Virus record (IMG/VR): IMGVR_UViG_3300048687_000028
Span: 1 to 45,019 of that record
From: a virus
Strand: one strand, 5' to 3'
Length of the DNA stretch: 45,019 nt
Every line of letters starts with the position of its first letter. Position 1 is the first letter of the stretch. A program made the translations under genes and the position numbers. Below the pieces are notes generated by a model. That model saw only the letters and a list, made by a program, of their open reading frames with translations, searched no databases and had not been told where the DNA came from. Below, piece after piece: positions 16,342 to 23,465 of this stretch.

Positions 16342-16381
16342 TCCGCAAAGTCCGCACGGTCCGCATTGCGGACCGTGCGGA
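16342..16381. promoter_or_regulatory. TCCGCA half-site array with perfect 31-bp palindrome
   Basis: TCCGCA occurs at 16342, 16351 and 16360, and its complement TGCGGA at 16367 and 16376. Spacing is 9 bp on each side of a central T at 16366. The inner 15-bp arms (TCCGCACGGTCCGCA and its complement) are perfect. It occupies the gap between the 262-aa gene and the small HTH gene on the minus strand. It could be a multi-site operator. As RNA it folds into a strong hairpin, but the following CTTTG is a poor U-tract, so a simple terminator is less likely. Confidence 0.65.
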
Positions 16382-16397
16382 TTGACACACAGCAGGC

Positions 16398-17186
16398 TCA
16401 GGCTGCGCTCGGGCGGCGGCGCTGCCCGACATGGGTCTGCGCCGTCGGAACGGGCTGGGCGGGCGCCGGAGCAGGCGCCACGGCCGGCTCCGCGGCGACC
16501 GGGCGCAACGACGTCTTGCGAACGCGCGGCGGCCGGGTCGGCTCGGCGGTCGGGGTGCGATCGGCCAGGGCGGGCGCCGCCGCACCGGTATCGAGTTCGC
16601 CTTGCATGTTGGCCCAGCCGACCACGGTAAAGATCGGGAAGGCGGTCGGGCCCCACTTCTTGTGCTGGTAGCTGTCAGAGGTGAGCACCAGCACCGGGCA
16701 AGGATAAGCCGGCCGGCTGGCGAGCTGGCCGTAGATCTCGTCCATCAGAGCCATGATGGCGCGCTTACCGCCGACCGAGTTGATGCGGTAGACCACCTCT
16801 TTGCCGGCGTCGTCGCCGTTGAGGCACTTCATCTCCATCGAGTAGAGTTCCTTGAACTCGGTGTCGCCGATCGGCGCCGGCTGGACCGGCCGCGGCAGGG
16901 TCATCGAGACGAGCACCTCGCCGGCCAGGTCGTTGGCCTTGCCGACGCCGCCATCAACCCAGCAGCTCCAGCCGTGCGCCATCGACATGATGTTGACGGC
17001 CCAATGGCTGCCGTCCTGCATCTCTTCGTTGTTCGGGCCGAACACGTAGCGACCGTTCTTCATCAGGCGGAAGAACGGCTTGCCGCCGGGGATGATGGTG
17101 GTGGCACGGCTTTCGGCGATGCCGGACATCAGGCGCGCGACGAAGTCGGCCGGCAGGGTGTCGGAACGCTTGGTAATGTCACTCAT
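16398..17186 (-). CDS. Probable ssDNA-binding/replication accessory protein
   Basis: 262 aa starting MSDITKRSDTLPADFVARLM. The conserved-looking core spans residues about 35-195: FFRLMKNGRYVFGPNNEEMQ, SHWAVNIMSMAHGWSCW, then LNGDDAGKEVVYRINSVGGK and LTSDSYQHKKWGP, which reads as a beta-rich fold. The C-terminal 60 residues are Pro/Ala-rich and end RRRPSAA. Its place between the DUF2800 nuclease and polymerase genes is where DUF2815-type ssDNA-binding proteins sit in comparable phage modules. I infer, without motif proof, a similar role. AGGA lies about 11 bases before the ATG. A longer start adding 9 residues is less likely. Confidence 0.7.
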   Translation of the reverse strand: MSDITKRSDTLPADFVARLMSGIAESRATTIIPGGKPFFRLMKNGRYVFGPNNEEMQDGSHWAVNIMSMAHGWSCWVDGGVGKANDLAGEVLVSMTLPRPVQPAPIGDTEFKELYSMEMKCLNGDDAGKEVVYRINSVGGKRAIMALMDEIYGQLASRPAYPCPVLVLTSDSYQHKKWGPTAFPIFTVVGWANMQGELDTGAAAPALADRTPTAEPTRPPRVRKTSLRPVAAEPAVAPAPAPAQPVPTAQTHVGQRRRPSAA

Positions 17187-17225
17187 AGCTCTGGTTTCCT
17201 GTCTGCAAGTCACAATAGGGGCCGG

Positions 17226-18488
17226 TCACTCGGCCGCCTGGTTCTGAAGGAGCCGCAGTGACGCGGTAAACTTGTCGATCAGCGCTACGCGCTCGACCGG
17301 GGGCGCCGGGTCGTCGGAGGTGGCCAGCGTGGTGCCGCTCGGCGGCGGCGCCACGCGCAGCTCGTCGGGGATCTTGACCCCGATGCGCTTGGCGGTGTTG
17401 TCGGCCTGGGTGAAGGTGACCAGCTCGCGGCGCCAGATCTCATCCTCGGCAAAGCCGAGGCTGCCCAGCGTCTCCTCGACCACGTCGGGATCGATCCACT
17501 GGCGCCGTGTCGCCTTGTCCTTGAGGCGCCAGCCCGGGATGGTGCCGCCGTTCTCCAAATACGCATGCATCTGGGCGTCGACCTCGCCCTTGAGCTGCAC
17601 CGCGGTGTCGAGCAGCGCCTTGGCGTAGCCGAGGTAGAGCGCGTAATTCGACACCAGATGCTTGGGCGGTGCCGTCTCGCGGTCGACCGGCTGCAGCGCG
17701 GCGAGGTCGAGTAGCGGGCCAGTCCAGAGCGGGCAAGCGACCTTGCACGGCGCCCACCTGCAGTGCTCCCCTTTGCGCATCGGTGGGTTGCGATCGACCG
17801 CGGCAAGCAGGGAGTTATGCAAGTCCTCCACGAAATTTTTCATTTCTTGGCGGGTGATTTCGGTAAAGGTGAGCGGAGAGGCCGAACGCGGCTGGATGAT
17901 CGCGACCACGATGCGACGGCGGCCGAACCAAGACGGCTTGGTATGGCGCGCGGCGGCGGCGTAATACAACAATTGCGGATTGACGATCGCGCCTTCGCCG
18001 TCGCTGTAGACGGTCTGCACGCCGACGCCTTGGCCAAATTTCCAATCGACCAGCAGGATGAAGCGATCATTGCGCAGGACCAGGTCGACGGTGCCAAAGG
18101 CGCCGGGGATGCCCGGAAAACGCACGCGCTGCTCGACGCCAACAACCTCGAAGCCGCCGGCGGTGTCGAACTCCTGCTCCAACGCGACGAGGTGCTCGAG
18201 CGCCGGATAGATCATGGTGTCGAGGTGCTCCGACGTCAGCGGCCGATCGTGCACCAATTGGCCGAGGTCGAGGCCGGGGACGCCAGTGTCGTAGTCGGCG
18301 CCGTTAACGCCGTTATGGCGCCCGCATAGCGCGCGATCCATCGCCGCGTGCATCGCGGTGCCTTCTTCGGCGTATTCGGACGGGAGGTCGGCGGTCGCCG
18401 GCAGTGCGCGCGTGGCGGCGAGCGAGGCGGGACAATTCAGCAGGCGGCCGGCGGTCGAGCCGCCGACGATCGCGGAATGCTTGCTCAT
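17226..18488 (-). CDS. DUF2800-type PD-(D/E)XK nuclease
   Basis: 420 aa from the ATG at 18488, which overlaps the previous stop (ATGA). Motifs: NCPAS (Cys20), EEGTAMH (Glu41/42, His47), GTVDLVL (Asp135), LLVDWKFG (Asp148, Lys150) and PQLLYY (Gln172). Three more cysteines at 243, 248 and 252 (HCRWAPCKVAC) with Cys20 resemble the Fe-S cluster layout of Cas4/AddB-like nucleases. The enzyme is expected to process DNA ends in replication or recombination, together with the nearby polymerase and helicase. The C-terminal 90 residues are less conserved, ending SLRLLQNQAAE. Confidence 0.88.
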   Translation of the reverse strand: MSKHSAIVGGSTAGRLLNCPASLAATRALPATADLPSEYAEEGTAMHAAMDRALCGRHNGVNGADYDTGVPGLDLGQLVHDRPLTSEHLDTMIYPALEHLVALEQEFDTAGGFEVVGVEQRVRFPGIPGAFGTVDLVLRNDRFILLVDWKFGQGVGVQTVYSDGEGAIVNPQLLYYAAAARHTKPSWFGRRRIVVAIIQPRSASPLTFTEITRQEMKNFVEDLHNSLLAAVDRNPPMRKGEHCRWAPCKVACPLWTGPLLDLAALQPVDRETAPPKHLVSNYALYLGYAKALLDTAVQLKGEVDAQMHAYLENGGTIPGWRLKDKATRRQWIDPDVVEETLGSLGFAEDEIWRRELVTFTQADNTAKRIGVKIPDELRVAPPPSGTTLATSDDPAPPVERVALIDKFTASLRLLQNQAAE

Positions 18489-18784
18489 GCCAGTGCCTCG
18501 AGCGAAGCGCGGTGCTCGTGGACACATTCGCGCGGCAGGCGGGCGTCGGCGGGCTTGAGGTAGAGGTAAGCGTATTCGCTGCCCTGCTCGACCATGTGCC
18601 ACGGCGAGAGGCCGCCGAAGCGGACGCGCGGATATTCCTTCTTGGCGGCGTTCTGCGCCTTGCGCAGCGTGTCGGCGACGTAGACGCCCTTGATATAGTC
18701 GATCGTCTCGGGGAAGTCGCCGTGGCCGTACTCGGCGGTGTTTTCGCTGTAGCGGCGGCTCGCGATCAGCATGTACGTCGTCAT
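18485..18784 (-). CDS. Hypothetical protein, first gene of replication operon
   Basis: 99 aa, starting MTTYMLIASRRYSENTAEYG. It has mixed alpha/beta character with many Tyr residues (FPETIDYIKGVYVADTLRKA, GSEYAYLYLKPAD). No recognised domain. AAGGGTG precedes the ATG. The stop overlaps the DUF2800 start. As the first gene of the operon it lies at the divergent promoter region. Confidence 0.75.
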   Translation of the reverse strand: MTTYMLIASRRYSENTAEYGHGDFPETIDYIKGVYVADTLRKAQNAAKKEYPRVRFGGLSPWHMVEQGSEYAYLYLKPADARLPRECVHEHRASLEALA

Positions 18785-18830
18785 TTAATTCACCCTTGCC
18801 TATTCCAAGTCCAAATGTTCTGGTAGCACC
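18785..18830. promoter_or_regulatory. Divergent intergenic region (replication operon versus nuclease/primase)
   Basis: These 46 bp separate the minus replication operon from the plus genes VRR-NUC and PrimPol/VapE. They are AT-richer than the surroundings. Any two-way promoter must be here or just inside the flanking genes. No convincing sigma70 -35/-10 pair was seen. Confidence 0.4.
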
Positions 18831-19127
18831 ATGAATGGGAGATCTGCCATTGTCAAGGAGGCCGCGGTCGAGCGCGCGCTGTTCGAGCGTGTGACGGCGC
18901 GTGGCGGGGTGTGCATTAAAGTTCAGGCGCTCGGCGTGCGCGGATTTTTCGACCGAATTATTCTGCTACCAGGGCCGCGGGTCATCTTCGCGGAAATCAA
19001 GCGGCCGCGGCGCGGCCGGCTGTCGCCGCACCAGAAGCAGTATATCGCGCTGTTCGAGGCACTAGGGGTGGATGTTGTAATCATCCGCGAGTCGGCGGAT
19101 ATTGATCGCCTGCTCGCCGCGCCCTGA
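18831..19127 (+). CDS. VRR-NUC domain nuclease
   Basis: 98 aa. Active-site pattern: GVRGFFDRI (Asp41), then VIFAEIKRP (Glu55, Lys57), then SPHQKQYIALFEALG (Gln68), ending with VDVVIIRE. This is the stand-alone VRR-NUC fold of the PD-(D/E)XK superfamily common in phage replication modules, probably a structure-specific endonuclease. The chosen ATG has only a weak upstream ribosome site; a strong AAGGAGG lies inside the gene near 18854 without a start codon after it. It diverges from the replication operon. Confidence 0.88.
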   Translation: MNGRSAIVKEAAVERALFERVTARGGVCIKVQALGVRGFFDRIILLPGPRVIFAEIKRPRRGRLSPHQKQYIALFEALGVDVVIIRESADIDRLLAAP

Positions 19128-19138
19128 ACGGTCGAGCT

Positions 19139-19169
19139 GGGCCGAGGCGCTTGGAGGGCGCCCCGGCCC
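19139..19169 (+). terminator. Hairpin between nuclease and primase genes
   Basis: GGGCCGAGGCGC (19139-19150) pairs with GCGCCCCGGCCC (19158-19169) through 12 bp with one A/C mismatch around a 7-base loop. There is no following T-run, so it may be an attenuator or mRNA-processing/stability element rather than a classical terminator. Confidence 0.45.
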
Positions 19170-19204
19170 GATCTGAACCTTGGAAAAGAAGGCTGCAGAC
19201 CACT

Positions 19205-21442
19205 ATGGACACAGATAACCGGACCCAGCTGCGACTGCAACTGCTCGCGCTGGGCTATGAGCCCATCCCCAACGTCGGCAAAATTCCCGCGCTGCATGGC
19301 TGGAACGCGCCGGACTACCTCAAGCGCGAGCTGGCCAAATATGGCAACGCCCACGAGATCATCGCCTCGTGGGAGCGGCGCTTTCCCCAGGCGCTGTCGA
19401 CCGGGGTGCGGCTGACCAAGGGGCTCGGCTCGATCGACGCTGACATCGACGAGGAGCGCCTGGCCGATGCGTTCTGGGACTGCCTCGAGCAAGTCGCGCC
19501 GGACGTTGCCGAGAGAGCGCCGCGGCGCTTCGGCGGCGGCACGCACAAGGTGGCGCTGTTCGTGCAGGTCAAGGGCGAGCAGTGGGTCCGCCTCGCCTCG
19601 CGCAGCTATGGCGGTCACAAGCTAGAGATATTCGGCGGCGCCGCACTGTCGGGCGGGCGCGTCTCGCGCCAGTTCGGCATGGCCGGCCCACATAGCGAGG
19701 GGGTGAGCTACCTATTCGCGACCGGCGTTCCTCACCTCGACACGATCGGCCTGCGCGAGCTGATAGGGCTGACGCGGGCAGAGGCGGCGGCGCTGATCGA
19801 CGCCTTCGACGCGGCGGCGGTGCGCTTGGGCTTTGTCGCCGACACGCGCCACGACGAGGCGGCGGGCGCCGAGGAGGCGTTCGACATCACGCCGGAGGCG
19901 GTGTTTTCGATCGATGACGGCGAGGCTGCGAGCTATGACGATCTGGCGGGCCTGATCGGGCGGCGCTGCGCCTCGTCGTTCATCCCGGGTGATACCGGGC
20001 ATAACCGGACCAAGTGCTGGATCTTCTGGTCGGCGCGACATGACTGTGTCGGGGTGTATGACTTCGAGACGACGGTGCGACACTATCCGGCCGCGCTCGC
20101 GCCGGTCGAGCCGGCGGCGTTCGCCGAGAAGCTGGCCGAGACAGCCGCGCTGCACGGGGTGATCATCCCGCCGGGGGTGCCGCTGTGGCGCGAGATTTAC
20201 CCGAACGGGTCGCCGCGCGCCTCGCTGCACAATGCCTGCGTGGCGCTCGAGGCGGGCGGCTTTGTCGGGTCGTATGATGTGTTTCACAACAAGATGTTCC
20301 TCGGACGCGGCGAGGCGGCGGACGTGCGCGCGGCGTTGCCGCCGTTTTGCGGCGAGGTGACGGACAACCGCATCGCGCTGCTGCGGCGCTGGGTGTCGGA
20401 CACATACGGGCGCGACTTCACCGAGAAGCATGTGCGCGATGCGGTGATCGTCTCGGCGCTGGCGCATTCATTCAATCCGGTCACTGACATGCTGGCGGAG
20501 GCGGAGGCGGCGTGGGACGGCACGCCGCGGCTCGATCGCCTGGCCTGTGACTTCTTCGGCTGCGCGGACACGCCGCTCAATCGCGCCATGGCGCGCAAGA
20601 CGCTGATCGCGGCGGTGGCGCGCGCACGGCGACCAGGCTGCAAGTTCGACACCATCCTGGTGCTGGAGGGGCCGGAGGGGTGGAACAAGTCCTCGGCCTG
20701 GGCGGTGCTGGCCGGCGAGGGCAACTTCTCGGACGAGCGGATCATCGGGCGCGACAGTCGCGAGGTGGTCGAGCAGCTGGCCGGCATCTGGATCCACGAG
20801 AACGCGGACCTCGCCGGCATGCGCAAGGCCGAGGTCGAGACGGTCAAGGCGTATGCCTCGCGCCAGGTCGATCGGGCGCGGCCGGCTTACGCGCGCTTCT
20901 TGGTCGAGCAGCCGCGCCACTCGATCGAGGTGGGGACGACCAACAACGACGAGTACCTGCAGGCGCAGACCGGTAACCGGCGCTTTTGGCCGATGCGGCT
21001 GGAGCGGCGGATCGACTTGGGTGCCTTGCGCGCGGCGCGACTGCAGCTGTGGGGCGAGGCAGCCGCGGCTGACACGAGCGGAGAGAGCCTGGTGCTCGAC
21101 GAGGCGCTATGGGGCGTGGCCGCGATCGAGCAGGAGGCGCGGCGAGTGCGCGACCCATGGGAGGAGGCACTGGCGAGGCTGTCGCCGGTCGGCGCGCGCG
21201 ATAGCATATTGGCCGGCGTCGGGATGGTCGGGTTTGGTATCGTACAAGTTGCAGGGGATGAGTGGCGGGTTGCGACAAAAGACATCTTCCAGGTCGCACT
21301 GGGCATGCCGGCGCACATATTGGACGACCGGCACACCAAGCGACTGGCGAACGCGATGCGGGCGCTGGGATGGACAAGAGGGGTGATCAGGTTTGAAGAC
21401 GGCGTGGCGCGAGGGTATCGACGTAAGGCGAACGGTGCGTGA
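19205..21442 (+). CDS. PrimPol-VapE primase-helicase
   Basis: 745 aa from ATG 19205 (the 18-residue upstream extension is not credible). The N-terminal domain (about residues 10-190) looks like a phage PrimPol: YEPIPNVGKIPALHGWN, TGVRLTKGLGSIDADID with Asp78/Asp80, and a later GGHKLEIFGG. The C-terminal half is a VapE-type AAA/SF3-like ATPase: ILVLEGPEGWNKSSAWAVLA with the Walker A lysine near residue 494, then GIWIHENADLAGM, then GTTNNDEYLQAQTGNRRFWP. It probably primes and unwinds for the PolA encoded on the other strand. Walker A has Asn before the Lys where Gly is usual. The stop lies in the loop of a hairpin at 21431-21450. Confidence 0.9.
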   Translation: MDTDNRTQLRLQLLALGYEPIPNVGKIPALHGWNAPDYLKRELAKYGNAHEIIASWERRFPQALSTGVRLTKGLGSIDADIDEERLADAFWDCLEQVAPDVAERAPRRFGGGTHKVALFVQVKGEQWVRLASRSYGGHKLEIFGGAALSGGRVSRQFGMAGPHSEGVSYLFATGVPHLDTIGLRELIGLTRAEAAALIDAFDAAAVRLGFVADTRHDEAAGAEEAFDITPEAVFSIDDGEAASYDDLAGLIGRRCASSFIPGDTGHNRTKCWIFWSARHDCVGVYDFETTVRHYPAALAPVEPAAFAEKLAETAALHGVIIPPGVPLWREIYPNGSPRASLHNACVALEAGGFVGSYDVFHNKMFLGRGEAADVRAALPPFCGEVTDNRIALLRRWVSDTYGRDFTEKHVRDAVIVSALAHSFNPVTDMLAEAEAAWDGTPRLDRLACDFFGCADTPLNRAMARKTLIAAVARARRPGCKFDTILVLEGPEGWNKSSAWAVLAGEGNFSDERIIGRDSREVVEQLAGIWIHENADLAGMRKAEVETVKAYASRQVDRARPAYARFLVEQPRHSIEVGTTNNDEYLQAQTGNRRFWPMRLERRIDLGALRAARLQLWGEAAAADTSGESLVLDEALWGVAAIEQEARRVRDPWEEALARLSPVGARDSILAGVGMVGFGIVQVAGDEWRVATKDIFQVALGMPAHILDDRHTKRLANAMRALGWTRGVIRFEDGVARGYRRKANGA

Positions 21443-21450
21443 GCACCGTT
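21431..21450 (+). terminator. Perfect 8-bp hairpin at the primase stop
   Basis: AACGGTGC and GCACCGTT flank GTGA; the stop codon TGA of the primase-helicase lies in the loop. Only GTTGT follows, so termination would be weak. A second small dyad, ACGCG..CGCGT, follows near 21462-21478. Confidence 0.45.
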
Positions 21451-21522
21451 GTATCACGTCGTTACGCGAAACACCGCGTTTCTCAGGAGTCTACGTTTCT
21501 GTCTCTACTACTCTTACTACCT

Positions 21523-21528
21523 TATAAT
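21523..21528 (+). promoter_or_regulatory. Candidate -10 box of a sigma70-like promoter
   Basis: An exact TATAAT lies in a conspicuously AT-rich patch (21490-21570), 41 bases before the ATG at 21569. No good -35 box stands 16-18 bases upstream. The hexamer is overlapped by an imperfect dyad, TTACTACCT..AGGTGTAA, that could be an operator. Confidence 0.45.
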
Positions 21529-21568
21529 AGGTGTAACAGAAGATACAGTATTGAAAAGGAAGGACAAA

Positions 21569-21961
21569 ATGGCGCTACAGGGCCCGTTACGATGCGTTAC
21601 AATGGTGTTATGGCTCGCGCTGGATTATTCGGCCGTCGCGGCGGCGGACAAAATCCAGGACCGACACCCGGCCATGGTGGCGCAGGCCAAGGATACAACC
21701 GTGCACACGTTCGAGGAGCGCTGGGCGCCGGTGCGCGGGTTGTTGTACCGGCAGCAGCTCGGTCACGAGATGCTGGTGCCGCCGCCGCGGGCGGCGCCGC
21801 CGGCGCTGGCGGCGGCGCCACCGGTCGAGGTGACGCCGCTGCCGCCCGAGCGGCCGGTCAAGACGGTGCGGGTGACGATCCGCAAGCCAGACCGGGAGAC
21901 GTGCCTGCGGCACGGTCTTCGGACGGTGTGGAGCGGAGCAAGTTGGAGGTGCAGGCGATGA
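21569..21961 (+). CDS. Small exported protein (130 aa)
   Basis: ATG after GGAAGGAC. The N-terminus MALQGPLRCVTMVLWLALDY then SAVAAADK looks like a signal peptide with cleavage after AVAAA, though its charge pattern is weak. The mature protein has a Pro/Ala-rich middle (PPPRAAPPALAAAPPVEVTP) and a basic, Cys-containing end (CLRHGLRTVW, SWRCRR) that could bind cell-wall or nucleic acid polymers. I do not recognise the family. It is coupled to the next gene (ATGA) and is first after the candidate promoter. Confidence 0.65.
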   Translation: MALQGPLRCVTMVLWLALDYSAVAAADKIQDRHPAMVAQAKDTTVHTFEERWAPVRGLLYRQQLGHEMLVPPPRAAPPALAAAPPVEVTPLPPERPVKTVRVTIRKPDRETCLRHGLRTVWSGASWRCRR

Positions 21962-22317
21962 GTGCGAACGGGGTGATGGAGCGGATGGAGCGGGTGCTGG
22001 CGACGGCACCGATGGCTCCGGTGGCGGACAGCTGGCAGCGCAAGGTCGAGGCGGGGATGCGGGCGGCGCACGAGCTGGAGCAGGAGCGTGACATGGCGGC
22101 CAAGGCGTTGGCCGATTGTCGTACCGAGTTGCGTGGGCTGCAGGCCGAGCACGACGCGCTGCGGCTGGCGCACGCCAGGCTGCAGACCGAGGTGGAGGCG
22201 TATCGGCGCGATCGCGATGACGCGGTGGAGCGGCGCACGGCGGCCGAGACGTTGATCGATGGCGCGATCGCGGTGCTGTCGCGGCGGCGCGCGGAGCTGG
22301 ACGAGAAGCAAATCTGA
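21958..22317 (+). CDS. Coiled-coil protein (119 aa)
   Basis: Starts MSANGVMERMERVLATAPMA after GGAGGTGCAGGCG and overlaps the previous stop. Residues about 30-90 (HELEQERDMAAKALADCRTE, LRLAHARLQTEVEAYRRD) form a long heptad-type helix. No other domain. The reading frame extends upstream to 21439, but that part is the other frame of the exported-protein gene. Function unknown. Confidence 0.7.
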   Translation: MSANGVMERMERVLATAPMAPVADSWQRKVEAGMRAAHELEQERDMAAKALADCRTELRGLQAEHDALRLAHARLQTEVEAYRRDRDDAVERRTAAETLIDGAIAVLSRRRAELDEKQI

Positions 22318-22323
22318 GCGCAT

Positions 22324-22347
22324 CCTCCGGTGTCCCAACACCGGAGG
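22324..22347 (+). promoter_or_regulatory. Perfect hairpin that buries the ribosome site of the PEP-CTERM gene
   Basis: CCTCCGGTGT and ACACCGGAGG form a perfect 10-bp stem with loop CCCA. The GGAGG at 22343-22347 is the only Shine-Dalgarno sequence for the ATG at 22356 (8 bases away) and is fully paired in the stem. It also sits 7 bases after the previous stop, so it could act as a terminator, but CCTTCCCC follows rather than a T-run. Confidence 0.7.
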
Positions 22348-22355
22348 CCTTCCCC

Positions 22356-23123
22356 ATGCGAAAAGCTATTCTGGCGGCGGCGCTGATCGCGCTCGCCGCT
22401 CCCGCGTATGCACTCGAGTTTGATTTCGGCGGCGGCACTAATCCGCTGCTCGACACTGCGTTTCAGAGCAACGCCAATACGTCCACGCTCACGGTGTCTG
22501 GCCCTGTGCCGGATGGCAACCAGCCGCAGAATATTCAGTGCATTATCTGCGGCACGCATCAACCGCAGCAGGATCTCACGTTCGGCTATAACAACTACAA
22601 GCAGGGGGGAAACATATCGACGTTTGCCACCTCGTCGACCAGCGCGCTCGGCGGCGTGCAGCTCGACAACAATACGCTGGGCGATGGCTATACAAAATTA
22701 TTCTTGTTGGCGTTCCTGGCGGCGACCAACAACTTCAGCCTCAACGTCGGCATCGACGTGAACACGGCCGCGGGCGCTGGGCCGGAGATCCTCGAGCGCT
22801 TCGTGGTGGTCGACCTGGCAAACCATCTGATCCTGGCTGATACCGGGCAGATCCACATGAGCCTGCCGACGCTGAACAACGGCACCGGCTTCCCCGACTA
22901 CACGATCAGCGGCTTCGACATCAATCGGGCCGACATCCTGCCGGGGGCGGAGCTGGCTTTTCTGGCTCGCTGGTCGAACACATCTGACGGTGCCGAGAGC
23001 TTCTTCATCGTTCCGCAGGCAGTGCCGGGGCCGGTCGTGGGCGCGGGTCTGCCGGGCTTGATGGCGGCTTGTGTTGGGCTGTGGGGCCTGGCGCGGCGCC
23101 GGCGGGGTCGGCTGGCCGCCTGA
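22356..23123 (+). CDS. Secreted protein with PEP-CTERM-like (VPGP) sorting signal
   Basis: 255 aa. The N-terminus MRKAILAAALIALAAPAYA is a clean signal peptide with cleavage after Ala19. The C-terminus has VPGP at about 223-226, a hydrophobic helix (VVGAGLPGLMAACVGLWGLA) and RRRR, which is the tripartite PEP-CTERM/VPxP-CTERM signal recognised by exosortases. The body is beta-rich with Asn/Thr repeats (FDFGGGTNPLLDTAFQSNAN) and a Cys pair in QCIICG. No exosortase gene is in this genome, so a host enzyme would be needed. A cell-surface or exopolysaccharide-associated moron protein is the likely role (inference). Confidence 0.85.
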   Translation: MRKAILAAALIALAAPAYALEFDFGGGTNPLLDTAFQSNANTSTLTVSGPVPDGNQPQNIQCIICGTHQPQQDLTFGYNNYKQGGNISTFATSSTSALGGVQLDNNTLGDGYTKLFLLAFLAATNNFSLNVGIDVNTAAGAGPEILERFVVVDLANHLILADTGQIHMSLPTLNNGTGFPDYTISGFDINRADILPGAELAFLARWSNTSDGAESFFIVPQAVPGPVVGAGLPGLMAACVGLWGLARRRRGRLAA

Positions 23124-23208
23124 GGGCCATATTGCGGGCGAAGCTATCGGCGGCGAGGCGCTGGGCTGCCAGCGCCTCTTCGTAGAACAGGTTGGTTTCG
23201 CTGCTCAT
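23005..23208 (-). CDS. Possible small minus-strand gene
   Basis: The 67-aa frame starts MSSETNLFYEEALAAQRLAA, which looks like a natural protein start, but the second half (PADPAGAAPGPTAQHKPPSS) is antisense to the PEP-CTERM C-terminus. There is no good ribosome site. It is kept only as a candidate because it covers the otherwise empty 23124-23208 segment. Confidence 0.3.
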   Translation of the reverse strand: MSSETNLFYEEALAAQRLAADSFARNMALRRPADPAGAAPGPTAQHKPPSSPADPRPRPAPALPAER

Positions 23209-23267
23209 GGTATTGTTATGCCTGTGGATAACTTGACGCGCTGTGGCGCTTGCGAGCAGTATCTTAC

Positions 23268-23465
23268 ATGGCCGGGATGAAGGTTGTCAGCATGCTCGAG
23301 CACGAGGTCGCCAAGGCGCGACAGGTGGCGCAGCGTGACTTGGAGCAGCTACAACGTCAGCTGCTCGCGGTCACCACGTCGCTGGCCGACAGCCTGGTGG
23401 CGCTGGCCGATCGGGTGACGGAGTTGGAGCGTAGCGGAACAAACAGAGGACGGGGTGACCCGTAG
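23268..23465 (+). CDS. Short coiled-coil protein (up to 65 aa)
   Basis: Frame with ATGs at 23268, 23277 and 23292; none has a strong ribosome site, so the start is uncertain. The sequence LEHEVAKARQVAQRDLEQLQ then LAVTTSLADSLVALADRVTE is a continuous coiled coil. It overlaps the next gene's GTG start by 11 bases. Small coiled-coil proteins next to terminase genes can be oligomeric packaging partners, but nothing specific is seen. Confidence 0.55.
   Translation: MAGMKVVSMLEHEVAKARQVAQRDLEQLQRQLLAVTTSLADSLVALADRVTELERSGTNRGRGDP

Noticed and set aside
21439-21957. N-terminal extension of the coiled-coil gene
   Set aside because: It reads the exported-protein gene in another frame as Gly/Ala/Arg-rich sequence; the ATG at 21958 has a strong ribosome site and an ATGA overlap.
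23223-23231. A perfect DnaA box (TGTGGATAA) suggesting a replication origin
   Set aside because: Only one box is seen and a single 9-mer match in 45 kb is not unusual. Kept only as a weak hint.
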